Assembly (NCBI GenBank): GCA_945862125.1
Contig: CAMAYC010000019.1
Span: forward strand, 1-55,261
Length of the DNA: 55,261 nt
Reading direction: 5' to 3'
Source of the DNA: Reyranella massiliensis 521
Lineage (GTDB): Bacteria; Pseudomonadota; Alphaproteobacteria; Reyranellales; Reyranellaceae
This document shows, in pieces, positions 24,799-33,186 of this stretch. Positions within the stretch are counted from its first letter, which is position 1, and each line of letters begins with the position of its first letter. The notes beneath the pieces are model-generated. The model worked only from the letters and a program-made list of their open reading frames with translations. It ran no database searches and had not been told where the DNA came from. The position numbers and the translations under genes are program-made.

Positions 24799-26136
24799 AT
24801 GGCTGTTCCCGCTTCCCGACCGATCGCCGTGCGCGGCCCGGCGCTCAGCTTCACCGGCGATCCGTTCCAGGACGGGCTCGACGCCACGATGGTCCACGAG
24901 TCCGACGCCATCGTTGCCATGATGGACGGCCGCATCACCCATTTCGGTCCGGCGAGCCTGGTAGCGCCGCAACTGCCGGCCGGTACCGAGGTGCGCGACT
25001 ATGGAAGCGACGCGCTGATCTCGGCGGGCTTCATCGACACCCATGTTCACTATCCGCAGACACCGATGATCGCGAGCCACGGTGCCCAGCTCCTCGACTG
25101 GCTGAACAACTACACGTTCCCGACGGAACTCAAGTTCGCCGACAAGGCCTACGCACGCGATATCGCCAAACTTTTCTTGCGCGAGAACCTGCGCAACGGC
25201 ATCACCACGAGCTGCGTCTACTGCACCGTCCATCCGCACTCGGTCGATGCACTGTTCGAGGAAGCCGAGGCAATCGGCCTGCGCCTGGCCGCGGGCAAAG
25301 TGCTGATGGACCGCAATGCGCCAGCGGGCCTGCTCGACACTGCGCAGTCGGGCTACGACGAATCGCAGGCGCTGATCGCCAGGTGGCACGGCCGCGGACG
25401 GTTGCTCTATGCCATCACGCCGCGTTTCGCCGGCACCAGCACGCCGGCGCAGCTCGCCGCCGCCGGCGCGCTGTGGCGCGAAAACGGCGACTGCCTGATG
25501 CAGACCCACATCGCCGAATCGCGCGACGAGGTCGCCTGGACCAAGGAGCTTTTCCCCGACCGCCGGAACTATCTCGATGTCTACGATCATCATGGTCTGT
25601 GCGGGCCGCGCGCGGTCTTCGGCCACGGCATCTGGCTGGACGACCCCGAGATGCAGCGCCTGCATGAAAGCGGCGCCGCGATCGCTCATTGCCCGACGTC
25701 GAACTTCTTCCTCGGCAGCGGCGCCTTCGACATTGCGCGCGCCGTCGCCAAGGCGCGGCCGGTGCGGGTCGGGCTGGGTACCGACATCGGCGCCGGCACG
25801 TCGTTCTCAATCATGGCGACGCTCGATGCCGCCTACAAAGCCAGCCAGCTCAACCGCCAGTCGCTGTCGGCCGGGCACGCCTACTATCTCGCCACCCGCG
25901 GTGGCGCCCGGGCAATGTACCTTGAAGACAAGATCGGCAGCCTCGCCGCCGGCATGGAAGCCGATCTGGTGGTGCTCGACATGCGGTCGACGCCGCTGAT
26001 CGATGCCCGCATGAACGGCGCGCGCGACTTCGCCGAACAGCTCTTCATCCAGATGACTCTGGGCGACGATCGGGCGGTGCAGGCCACCTACATTGCCGGC
26101 CGTCTGGCCTACGCCAAAACCCCGGGTGTAGTGTGA
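24799..26136 (+). CDS. guaD: Guanine deaminase
   Basis: The 445-aa amidohydrolase has zinc ligands H82 and H84 in T-H-V-H-Y-P-Q, further His in M-Q-T-H-I-A-E and F-G-H-G-I-W, and Asp in G-L-G-T-D-I-G-A-G-T-S. The guanine-deaminase hallmarks are the H-Y-P-Q-T motif after the first metal pair and H-C-P-T-S-N-F-F-L-G-S-G. It converts guanine to xanthine and ammonia in the cytoplasm. Xanthine would then need a xanthine dehydrogenase; the hydroxylase at 12-16 kb has that fold but its context points elsewhere. Confidence 0.92.
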   Translation: MAVPASRPIAVRGPALSFTGDPFQDGLDATMVHESDAIVAMMDGRITHFGPASLVAPQLPAGTEVRDYGSDALISAGFIDTHVHYPQTPMIASHGAQLLDWLNNYTFPTELKFADKAYARDIAKLFLRENLRNGITTSCVYCTVHPHSVDALFEEAEAIGLRLAAGKVLMDRNAPAGLLDTAQSGYDESQALIARWHGRGRLLYAITPRFAGTSTPAQLAAAGALWRENGDCLMQTHIAESRDEVAWTKELFPDRRNYLDVYDHHGLCGPRAVFGHGIWLDDPEMQRLHESGAAIAHCPTSNFFLGSGAFDIARAVAKARPVRVGLGTDIGAGTSFSIMATLDAAYKASQLNRQSLSAGHAYYLATRGGARAMYLEDKIGSLAAGMEADLVVLDMRSTPLIDARMNGARDFAEQLFIQMTLGDDRAVQATYIAGRLAYAKTPGVV

Positions 26137-26200
26137 AATTTGGGTTGCGGCCCATAAATGTGGTGGCCGACCCGTTTTGTTCAGAGTACGATTTCTTCGG

Positions 26201-26346
26201 TAGCAAAAGGAGGTTGCTTATCCGTCCAAGGACTTTGCGCCCAGACGGAGTTTGGATCACTGGCGGTGTTCCCGCCGAGTGCTCTTGCAGCCGCACTTTC
26301 GGTACTGCCCATCGTCGACGCCTCCGCTTTGCGGGGGCGTTTTTTA
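26201..26346 (+). ncRNA. Candidate structured RNA or leader upstream of phoH
   Basis: Three hairpins follow one another in the guaD-phoH gap: arms 26221-26226/26244-26249, 26262-26266/26272-26276 and 26278-26282/26293-26297. A strong terminator ends the segment (26318-26346). A weak promoter (TTGTTC about 26177, TAGCAA about 26201) could start a transcript of about 135 nt. No coding frame here looks real. It may be a small RNA or an attenuated leader of phoH; it matches no RNA family I can name. Confidence 0.35.
26318..26346 (+). terminator. Rho-independent terminator between guaD and phoH
   Basis: A 10-bp stem, 26318-26327 with 26331-26340, with a TTT loop is followed by TTTTTATT. It ends guaD or a separate short transcript, 50 nt before the phoH start. 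Confidence 0.88.
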
Positions 26347-26395
26347 TTGTCGGCGACGGGTCCCGTTCCTCTGTCACAGCCTCCGGAGTACGCAA

Positions 26396-27121
26396 ATGGC
26401 AAAACGAGCCACACGCCGCGCCAAGCTGCATGCCGTCGATAGCGCCCGTGTTCACAACCTCGTCTTCGACAAGTCTCCGGCCAACGACAGGGATCAGAGC
26501 TACATCCGCAAGGTCCGACCGCGCAGCGACAACCAACGCATATTGATGGAGGCCATAGAGGCTAAACCGCTCACCGTCGCCCTCGGACCGGCAGGCACCG
26601 GCAAGACCTACCTGGCGATCTGCGCTGCGGTGGAAGCGCTGGAATCCGGCTCGGTGACGCGCATCGTGCTGTCACGGCCGGCAGTCGAGGCCGGCGAAAA
26701 CCTCGGCTTCCTGCCGGGCGACATGCGCGAAAAGCTCGATCCCTACCTGCGCCCGCTGTGGGATGCCCTGAACGACCGGCTGGGCGCCAAGCGCCTGCGC
26801 CAGCACCTCGACGACGGCACGATCGAGATCGCGCCGGTGGCGTTCATGCGCGGACGCACCCTCAACAACAGCTTCGTCCTGATCGACGAGGCGCAAAACT
26901 GCACCTACGGGCAGCTCAAGATGCTGCTGACACGCCTCGGCTGGCATTCCACCATGGTCATGACAGGCGATCCCGACCAGACCGACCTGTTGCCGGAACT
27001 CTCGGGTCTCGCCTGCATCGGCAAGAAGCTGGACGGGCTGGATGACGTCTCGGTGGTCCATCTCACCGACCAGGATGTGGTCCGCCATCCCCTGGTCGGC
27101 CGCATGCTGTCGGTGCTTTAA
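26396..27121 (+). CDS. PhoH-like ATPase
   Basis: The protein is 241 aa from ATG 26396 with GGAG 8 nt upstream. Walker A is G-P-A-G-T-G-K-T (64-71), Walker B F-V-L-I-D-E (160-165), and M-T-G-D-P-D-Q-T-D-L follows near 190. The length fits the short PhoH family, a P-loop NTPase linked to superfamily 1 helicases with a likely RNA-related role. No PIN domain (PhoH2) and no ybeY lie next to it, so this is not the ybeZ locus. An unusually Arg-rich N-terminus (K-R-A-T-R-R-A-K) suggests nucleic acid contact. Confidence 0.88.
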   Translation: MAKRATRRAKLHAVDSARVHNLVFDKSPANDRDQSYIRKVRPRSDNQRILMEAIEAKPLTVALGPAGTGKTYLAICAAVEALESGSVTRIVLSRPAVEAGENLGFLPGDMREKLDPYLRPLWDALNDRLGAKRLRQHLDDGTIEIAPVAFMRGRTLNNSFVLIDEAQNCTYGQLKMLLTRLGWHSTMVMTGDPDQTDLLPELSGLACIGKKLDGLDDVSVVHLTDQDVVRHPLVGRMLSVL

Positions 27122-27440
27122 AGCGACCGAACTTATCCACAAATCGAAGCGCGGCAGACGATCGGACTGAATCGGGAACGTCTGCCGCGACGAGTCGATA
27201 ATTTGGAATGGAAATAATCTAAATTAGTCAGTTATTTCAATATATTGGAGTGAAAATACGGCCCGACTGCCACCGCATTCTGATTGAGTCAATACAGTGA
27301 CGTTGGCGTAACGTCCGGCTGACACCAAGTTTCTTCACAGACTTCCCCACATGGCCTTTGCCGTCTTGTCGGCGGGCACCTGCCGACCCATTGTGCGCGG
27401 CCCTCCGGCCCACTCTCCGGCTTCCAAGCGATCACGTCCC
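27122..27440. other. 319-nt intergenic region between phoH and uvrC
   Basis: No gene is seen. It holds a perfect 10-bp inverted repeat, 27151-27160 with 27179-27188 (GCGGCAGACG and its complement), which may end phoH transcription though no T-tract follows. A local AT-rich patch (about 27198-27262) stands out from the GC-rich surroundings and probably holds the uvrC promoter. An in-frame ATG at 27351 would extend uvrC by 30 residues that do not look family-like. Confidence 0.6.
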
Positions 27441-29327
27441 GTGAGCATCGAAACCGATACCAACCAGAAACCCAACGAGGGCACGCTCGCCGACGGCATG
27501 CGGACCATCGCCGAGTTCGTGCGCACCCTGCCGCGCAAGCCCGGGGTCTATCGCATGATCGCGGCCGACGGCGAGGTCCTCTACGTCGGCAAGGCGAAGT
27601 CGCTGCGCAGCCGCGTCGCCGCCTACACGCAGCCGACCCGGCTGGCGACCCGGCTGATGCGCATGGTCACGGCGACCACGACCATGGAATTCTCGGTCAC
27701 CGACAGCGAGGCCGAGGCGCTGCTGCTCGAGAACAACCTGATCAAGCGCTTCCGGCCGCGCTTCAACGTGTTGCTGCGCGACGACAAGTCGTTTCCCTAT
27801 ATCGTCATCCGCCGCGATACCGACTGGCCGCAGCTCGCCAAGCACCGCGGTACGCGCGAGGCCGGCAACGAGTATTTCGGCCCCTTCGCCTCCGCCACCG
27901 CGGTCAACCGCACGCTCTACGCGCTGCAGCGTGCCTTTCCGCTCAGGTCCTGCTCCGACGGCGTGTTCTCGACGCGCACCCGGCCCTGCCTGCAGTTCCA
28001 GATCAAGCGCTGCACGGCGCCGTGCGTCGGCCGCATCGAGAAGGAGGAGTACGCATCGATCGTCGAGGAGGTGCGCGGCTTCCTGGGCGGGCGCAACCGC
28101 GAGATCCAGCAGGCGTTGTCGCAGCGCATGGAACAGGCATCGGCCAATCTCGAGTTCGAGGGCGCTGCCGTATTGCGCGACCGCATCCGCGCGCTGACCC
28201 AGATCCAGTCGCATCAATCGATCAGCCTGCCCTCGATCGAGGAGGCCGATATCTTCGCCGCCCACGCCGATGGCGGGCAGGTGTGCGTCCAGGTGTTTTT
28301 CCTGCGAGCCGGGCAGAATCTCGGCAACCGCGCCTATTTCCCGAGCCACCCGCGCGAACTCGACCAGGAAGCGGTGCTGTCGGCCTTCATCGGACAATTC
28401 TACGAATCGCGGCCGGCGCCCAAGCTGGTCCTGACCAGCCACGACGTCGCCGAGCGCGAGTTGCTGGAAAGCGCGCTGGCGATCAGCGCGGGCCACAAGG
28501 TCGAGATCCGCCATCCCAAGCGCGGCGACCAGAAGGACGCCCTCGACCAGGCCGTCTCGAACGCCCGCGAGGCGCTGGCGCGGCGGCTGGCCGAGCGCGG
28601 CACGCAGCGCACCTTGCTCGAGGGTTTGGCGCGCGTCTTCGGGCTGGATTCGCCGCCGGAGCGCATCGAGGTCTACGACAACAGCCACATCCAGGGCACC
28701 GCGCCGATCGGCGCAATGATCGTGGCCGGGCCCGAGGGCTTCATGAAGAACGCCTATCGCAAGTTCAATATCAAGACCGAGGGTGCGGCCGGCGACGACT
28801 TCGCCATGATGCGCGAGGTCATGAGCCGCCGCTTCGGCCGCGCGCTCAAGGAGAACCCCGAACGCGACGAGGAACACTGGCCCGACCTGGTGCTGATCGA
28901 CGGGGGCCAGGGCCAGCTCGAGGCGGCGCGGCAGGTGGCGGTCGAACTCGGCCTCGAAGACATCGTCATGGTCGGCATTGCCAAGGGCCCGGACCGCAAT
29001 GCGGGACGCGAGCGGTTCTTCATGCCCGGTCGTCCGCCCTTCTCGCTCGAGCAGCGCGACCCCGTCCTGTATTTCCTCCAGCGGCTGCGCGACGAGGCCC
29101 ATCGCTTCGCGATCGGAACTCACCGCACGCGCCGTGCGGCTGATCTCACGCGCTCCGCCCTCGACGAGGTGCCGGGCATCGGCGCCGGCCGCAAACGTGC
29201 ACTGCTCAATCATTTCGGCAGCGCCCGTGCCGTGGCCGTGGCGACGATCGAGGACATCAAATCCGTGCCGGGCATCTCGGGCGCGATTGCCCAGAAAATC
29301 CATGACCACTTCAGAGGCGGTCGCTAA
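27441..29327 (+). CDS. uvrC: UvrABC system protein C (excinuclease subunit C)
   Basis: From GTG 27441 the protein is 628 aa. The GIY-YIG nuclease domain comes first: L-P-R-K-P-G-V-Y-R-M then V-L-Y-V-G-K-A-K-S-L-R-S-R. The Cys-containing C-L-Q-F-Q-I-K-R-C-T-A-P-C-V-G region, the UVR motif and the RNase H-like endonuclease domain follow, with Y-D-N-S-H-I-Q-G and D-G-G-Q-G-Q-L. A helix-hairpin-helix pair ends it. It makes both incisions in nucleotide excision repair. The start is uncertain: ATG 27351 and ATG 27498 are alternatives and no good ribosome-binding site decides. Confidence 0.95.
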   Translation: MSIETDTNQKPNEGTLADGMRTIAEFVRTLPRKPGVYRMIAADGEVLYVGKAKSLRSRVAAYTQPTRLATRLMRMVTATTTMEFSVTDSEAEALLLENNLIKRFRPRFNVLLRDDKSFPYIVIRRDTDWPQLAKHRGTREAGNEYFGPFASATAVNRTLYALQRAFPLRSCSDGVFSTRTRPCLQFQIKRCTAPCVGRIEKEEYASIVEEVRGFLGGRNREIQQALSQRMEQASANLEFEGAAVLRDRIRALTQIQSHQSISLPSIEEADIFAAHADGGQVCVQVFFLRAGQNLGNRAYFPSHPRELDQEAVLSAFIGQFYESRPAPKLVLTSHDVAERELLESALAISAGHKVEIRHPKRGDQKDALDQAVSNAREALARRLAERGTQRTLLEGLARVFGLDSPPERIEVYDNSHIQGTAPIGAMIVAGPEGFMKNAYRKFNIKTEGAAGDDFAMMREVMSRRFGRALKENPERDEEHWPDLVLIDGGQGQLEAARQVAVELGLEDIVMVGIAKGPDRNAGRERFFMPGRPPFSLEQRDPVLYFLQRLRDEAHRFAIGTHRTRRAADLTRSALDEVPGIGAGRKRALLNHFGSARAVAVATIEDIKSVPGISGAIAQKIHDHFRGGR

Positions 29328-29338
29328 GGTCGCGGAAG

Positions 29339-29914
29339 ATGCTGTTCAACCTTCCCAACATGCTGACCTTGTCGCGGATCATCGCGATTCCGCTGGTCGT
29401 GGCGTGCTTCTGGCTCGATCGCGGCTGGGCACAGTGGCTGTCGATGATCCTGTTCGTGATCGCGGCGGTTACCGACTGGTTCGACGGTTACTTCGCGCGC
29501 CGCTACCATCAGATCTCGCGCTTCGGCCGCTTCCTCGATCCCATCGCCGACAAGCTGCTGGTTGCCGCCGCGCTGGTCATGCTGGTCGACAGCGGCACGC
29601 TGCGCGACCTGAACGTGCTGGCAGCGCTGATCATCCTGGCGCGCGAAATCTTGGTCTCCGGGCTGCGCGAATTCCTGGCCGAGCTGCGGGTCGGCCTGCC
29701 GGTCAGCCAGCTCGCCAAATGGAAGACCGGCGCGCAAATGGTGGCGATCGCGGCCCTGCTGGTGGGCGACGCCGCCTCGCCCTACGTCACGCAGGTCGGG
29801 ATCGTGCTGATCTGGGTGGCCGCGGCGCTGACCCTGATCACCGGATACGACTACCTGCGGACCGGCCTCAAGCATATGGCCGAAGATTCGCCCCCGCCGA
29901 GCGGCCAGAAATGA
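29339..29914 (+). CDS. pgsA: CDP-diacylglycerol-glycerol-3-phosphate 3-phosphatidyltransferase
   Basis: The protein is 191 aa and starts M-L-F-N-L-P-N-M-L-T-L-S-R-I, typical of PgsA. The CDP-alcohol phosphatidyltransferase motif D-x2-D-G-x2-A-R-x8-G-x3-D-x3-D is present as D-W-F-D-G-Y-F-A-R then G-R-F-L-D-P-I-A-D-K. Several membrane helices follow. It makes phosphatidylglycerol phosphate in the inner membrane. It lies 11 nt after uvrC, the common uvrC-pgsA order, and overlaps moaD by 4 nt. Confidence 0.95.
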   Translation: MLFNLPNMLTLSRIIAIPLVVACFWLDRGWAQWLSMILFVIAAVTDWFDGYFARRYHQISRFGRFLDPIADKLLVAAALVMLVDSGTLRDLNVLAALIILAREILVSGLREFLAELRVGLPVSQLAKWKTGAQMVAIAALLVGDAASPYVTQVGIVLIWVAAALTLITGYDYLRTGLKHMAEDSPPPSGQK

Positions 29915-30162
29915 AAGTGCGCTACTTCGCCTGGATGAAGCGGACCGTTGGCCTGCCCGAAGAAGAGGTCACGCTGCCGGCCGAGGTCAGGACCGTGGGC
30001 GATCTCGTGGTCTGGCTGCGCGCCCGTAGTGCAGGCCATGCCGAGGCGCTGGCCGCGGGAGCGGCCTTCGGTGCCGCCGTCGACCAGAAGACAGCATCCT
30101 TCGACGCCTCTCTCGCCGATGCCCGCGAGGTCGCGTTCTTTCCGCCCTTCACCGGCGGCTAG
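29911..30162 (+). CDS. moaD: Molybdopterin synthase sulfur-carrier subunit
   Basis: The 83-aa beta-grasp protein ends in F-F-P-P-F-T-G-G; the terminal Gly-Gly is adenylated and thiocarboxylated. The start K-V-R-Y-F-A-W-M-K is MoaD-like. It overlaps pgsA (ATGA) and is followed by moaE after 4 nt. With MoaE it makes the dithiolene of molybdopterin, needed by the molybdenum hydroxylase in the left cluster. Confidence 0.93.
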   Translation: MKVRYFAWMKRTVGLPEEEVTLPAEVRTVGDLVVWLRARSAGHAEALAAGAAFGAAVDQKTASFDASLADAREVAFFPPFTGG

Positions 30163-30166
30163 GCCC

Positions 30167-30640
30167 GTGACCGTTCGAGTCCAGCAGGGCGATTTCGACG
30201 TTGGCGCCGAGCTCGACGCGCTCACCCGCGGCAACCGCAAGATCGGCGGGCTGGCAGTGTTCGTGGGTCTGGTGCGCGAGATGCATACGCGCGACGGCCT
30301 GCATCGCGAGCGCATCGAGGCCATGACGCTGGAGCACTATCCCGGCATGACGGAGAAGGCGCTGGAGGAGATCGAGGCCGAAGCGCAGCGGCGCTGGCCG
30401 CTGGAGGCGACACTGATCGTGCATCGCCACGGCCGCCTGGAAGCCGGCGATCGCATCGTCCTGGTGGCGGTCGGATCGCCACACCGCGAAGCGGCCTTCG
30501 AGGCCTGCGAATTCCTGGTCGACTGGCTCAAGACCAAGGCGCCGTTCTGGAAACTCGAGGAAACTCCGAGCGGCGAAAAATGGGTCGAAGCCCATGAGGG
30601 CGACGACGCCGCCGCCGCGCGTTGGGCCAGCAAGCCCTAA
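30167..30640 (+). CDS. moaE: Molybdopterin synthase catalytic subunit
   Basis: The protein is 157 aa from GTG 30167; the long in-frame extension upstream is only moaD in another frame. MoaE motifs are F-V-G-L-V-R (35-40 region), L-E-H-Y-P-G-M, the H-R-H-G-R-L-E-A-G-D segment, and the active-site Lys pair region W-L-K-T-K-A-P-F-W-K. It transfers sulfur from MoaD to precursor Z (cPMP). Its stop overlaps the convergent thiF-type gene. Confidence 0.94.
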   Translation: MTVRVQQGDFDVGAELDALTRGNRKIGGLAVFVGLVREMHTRDGLHRERIEAMTLEHYPGMTEKALEEIEAEAQRRWPLEATLIVHRHGRLEAGDRIVLVAVGSPHREAAFEACEFLVDWLKTKAPFWKLEETPSGEKWVEAHEGDDAAAARWASKP

Positions 30641-31611
30641 CCCAGCGCGACCAGCACCAGGTTCGAGAGGCCTCGTTCGCGCAGGCGGTCCGCCGCCATC
30701 AGCGCGCGCTGGCCGCTGCGGCACGCCAGGACGATGCGGCCTGCCGGGTGCTCGCTCGCCAGGTTCCCGACATCGTCGACCATCAGCCGCCGCGCGCCAG
30801 GAAACGGCGAGACAGGCGTTTCTTCCAGGCTGCGCAGATCGACCACGAGATCGTCCTTCGTTACGGCATCGGGTGCGATGAAAGGCACGAACGCGTCGGG
30901 CTCGGGACTGCCCGCAAAGCCGAACCCGCCGAACGCCAGCCGCTTGGCATCGAAAGTGACCACACGGCCGCGCACACCGGGCTCGAGACCCAGAAGAAGG
31001 TGCAGCGCGAGATGGGCTTGTAGCCCCCCCAGCACCGCCACCGCCGTGCCCAACACCCCGACCGTGGCGCACGTGCCGCCGTCGACCGACACTTCGGGGA
31101 AAACGGCGCGATAGCTCGGGCCGCCGCCGCAGAAGGACCCGGCGTAGCCCGTCATGCCGATGACCGAGGCGCTGACCAGCGGCTTGGCCGCGGCCTGGCA
31201 GGCGTCGCTCAGGATGTAGGTGACGGCGAAACTGTCGGCGGCATCGACCACGACATCGGCCGCAGCGACCAGGCGGGCGACGTTCTGTGGCGTCAGCCGT
31301 TCCGCCACCGTATCGAGGCGAACCTCCGGATTGAACCCCAGCAATGCGTCTCGCGCCGCTTCGACCTTCGGCCGGCCGAGGTCGGACATGCGGTAGAGCG
31401 GCTGGCGATGGAGGTTGGTCACCTCGACCGTGTCGTGATCGACGACCGTGATCCGACCGACGCCGGCGCCCACGAGATACTGCAGCACCGGGCAGCCGAG
31501 ACCGCCGGCACCAACCACGAGGACCGACGCCGCGGCGAGCTTCGCCTGGCCCTCAGGGCCGACCTCGCCCAGGATCGCCTGACGCGCGTAGCGGCTCGTA
31601 CCTGTCGTCAT
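30637..31611 (-). CDS. ThiF/MoeB-family adenylyltransferase fused to a rhodanese domain
   Basis: The protein is 324 aa from ATG 31611 (ATGA overlap with thiE). The E1-like N-terminal domain has G-A-G-G-L-G-C-P-V-L, V-D-H-D-T-V-E-V-T-N-L-H-R-Q and D-A-A-D-S-F-A. The last 60 or so residues form a rhodanese domain with active-site-like A-C-R-S-G-Q-R. It should adenylate the C-terminal Gly of ThiS, and perhaps MoaD, and supply sulfur. The two C-x2-C zinc pairs of E. coli ThiF/MoeB are missing (S-Y-R-A replaces C-Y-R-C). Which carrier it serves is open; the operon favours ThiS. Confidence 0.88.
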   Translation of the reverse strand: MTTGTSRYARQAILGEVGPEGQAKLAAASVLVVGAGGLGCPVLQYLVGAGVGRITVVDHDTVEVTNLHRQPLYRMSDLGRPKVEAARDALLGFNPEVRLDTVAERLTPQNVARLVAAADVVVDAADSFAVTYILSDACQAAAKPLVSASVIGMTGYAGSFCGGGPSYRAVFPEVSVDGGTCATVGVLGTAVAVLGGLQAHLALHLLLGLEPGVRGRVVTFDAKRLAFGGFGFAGSPEPDAFVPFIAPDAVTKDDLVVDLRSLEETPVSPFPGARRLMVDDVGNLASEHPAGRIVLACRSGQRALMAADRLRERGLSNLVLVALG

Positions 31612-32207
31612 GGCCTTCTCGTTGCGGAGATCCACGCCTTCGCCTGTCCGATCGGGTCCGCGTGGTTCACGATGTCGCCCACGACCGAGGCAATATCCGC
31701 GCCGGACTTCAGGCACAGCAGCGCACGTTCGAGCGTCAGCCCGCCGATGGCGACCAACGGCCGGTCACCGATCAGCTTCTTCCATTCGCGCAGTTTCTCC
31801 GTGCCTTGCGGCGCCCACGGCATCTGCTTCAGCTTGGTCGGATAGATCGGTCCCAGCGCCACGTAGTCGGGATCGATCGCGAGGCCCTTGTCGAGTTCGG
31901 CATGATCATGCGTGCTGACGCCGATCCGAATGTTGGCGCGGCGCAGCGCCTTGATGTCGGCGTCGATGAGATCTTCCTGGCCGAGATGGACCCAAGTGCA
32001 ACCCTCGTCGATGGCGACCTGCCAGAAATCGTTGACGATGAGATGCGCACCATGCATCGCGCAGACCGCCTTGGCCTCGCGCACCTGAAGGCGCACCTCG
32101 GCATCGGGCCGGTCCTTGATGCGGAGCTGGATCAGCTTCGTGCCGGCAGGCACCAGCTTCGCCACCCAGCCGGCATCGGGCACGACGGGATAGAACGGAT
32201 CGAGCAT
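31608..32207 (-). CDS. thiE: Thiamine-phosphate synthase
   Basis: The protein is 199 aa from ATG 32207. The TIM-barrel shows Q-L-R-I-K-D, L-I-V-N-D, V-H-L-G-Q-E-D-L, I-G-V-S-T-H-D, Y-V-A-L-G-P-I-Y-P-T-K-L-K and A-I-G-G-L, the standard pyrophosphate- and HMP-PP-binding motifs. It joins thiazole phosphate and HMP-PP. It lies 4 nt after thiG in the TPP-controlled operon. Longer starts run into the thiG reading region and are unlikely. Confidence 0.93.
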   Translation of the reverse strand: MLDPFYPVVPDAGWVAKLVPAGTKLIQLRIKDRPDAEVRLQVREAKAVCAMHGAHLIVNDFWQVAIDEGCTWVHLGQEDLIDADIKALRRANIRIGVSTHDHAELDKGLAIDPDYVALGPIYPTKLKQMPWAPQGTEKLREWKKLIGDRPLVAIGGLTLERALLCLKSGADIASVVGDIVNHADPIGQAKAWISATRRP

Positions 32208-32211
32208 GTCT

Positions 32212-32985
32212 CTAGTCTCCAAGCGCCGCTTTGCCGATGACCGGCGTGGACGGCGCTGCCATGTCGCGCGGCTCCAAGGGCTGGGCAAGAAAGGCCGTGC
32301 GACCCGCGTCGACCGCGAGGGCAAAGGCCCGCGCCATGGCCACGGGATCGCCCGCCTCGGCGACCGCCGTGTTGAGCAGCACCGCGTCGTAACCCATTTC
32401 CATGGCTGCCGCGGCATGAGAGGGCACGCCGAGGCCGGCATCGACCACCAGCGGAATGTCGGGAAAATGAGCTCGCAGTGACTTCAGGCCGTAGACGTTG
32501 TTGAGACCGCGCGCCGAGCCGATCGGCGCGCCCCACGGCATCAGCACGCGGCACCCCGCCTCGACCAGGCGATCGGCGACCACGAGATCCTCGGTCGTGT
32601 AGGGAAATACCTCGAAGCCGTCCTCTGAGAGAATACGCGCCGCCTCGACCAGGCCGAACACGTCGGGCTGCAAGGTGTCGGACTCGCCGATGACTTCGAG
32701 CTTGATCCAGGTCGTGTCGAACAGCTCGCGCGCCATGTGCGCGGTCGTCACCGCTTCCTTCACCGTGTGGCAGCCTGCGGTGTTGGGCAGCACGCGTACG
32801 CCCAGCGCCCGCACCAGGGACCAGAAGCTCTGGCCGGCGCGCTCGCTGCCGCTCTCGCGCCGCAGCGACACCGTCACGACCTCGGCCTTCGACGCCTTGA
32901 TCGCTTCGGCCAGGATCGCCGGCGAAGGATAGCGGGCCGTGCCCAGCAGCAGGCGCGAGCCGAGCTCTACGCCATAGAACGACAT
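32212..32985 (-). CDS. thiG: Thiazole synthase
   Basis: The protein is 257 aa. It has [10 protein letters not shown] near the start, the Schiff-base Lys in T-W-I-K-L-E-V-I-G and [27 protein letters not shown] near the end, all standard for ThiG. It builds the thiazole from DXP, dehydroglycine and ThiS thiocarboxylate. Dehydroglycine should come from ThiO, encoded in the same operon. Confidence 0.95.
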   Translation of the reverse strand: MSFYGVELGSRLLLGTARYPSPAILAEAIKASKAEVVTVSLRRESGSERAGQSFWSLVRALGVRVLPNTAGCHTVKEAVTTAHMARELFDTTWIKLEVIGESDTLQPDVFGLVEAARILSEDGFEVFPYTTEDLVVADRLVEAGCRVLMPWGAPIGSARGLNNVYGLKSLRAHFPDIPLVVDAGLGVPSHAAAAMEMGYDAVLLNTAVAEAGDPVAMARAFALAVDAGRTAFLAQPLEPRDMAAPSTPVIGKAALGD

Positions 32986-32988
32986 CTC

Positions 32989-33186
32989 CTAGCCTCCCTG
33001 CATCGGCGCCACGACCTCGATGCGATCGCCGTCGGCCAGCTTGGTCGCGGGGCGCGCGGTGGCGGCAACGAAACGGCCGTTCACTGCCGTCGCAATCTTG
33101 CGACCGCCGAAGCCCAATGCTTCCAGCGCCGCGGCCAGGGTCGCGGCCTCGACGTCGCGAACGTCATCGTTGAGGAAGATCCGCAT
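32989..33186 (-). CDS. thiS: Sulfur carrier protein ThiS
   Basis: The 65-aa protein starts M-R-I-F-L-N-D-D and ends P-M-Q-G-G; V-A-T/A-A-V-N-G-R-F-V is the ThiS core. The C-terminal Gly-Gly is the sulfur carrier end. ATG 33186 lies inside thiO, whose end overlaps by 23 nt, so translation is probably coupled. Confidence 0.93.
   Translation of the reverse strand: MRIFLNDDVRDVEAATLAAALEALGFGGRKIATAVNGRFVAATARPATKLADGDRIEVVAPMQGG

Noticed and set aside
26133-26546. Short frames on both strands between guaD and phoH
   Set aside because: They cross the terminator and hairpins, overlap phoH, and have no family-like sequence or ribosome-binding site.
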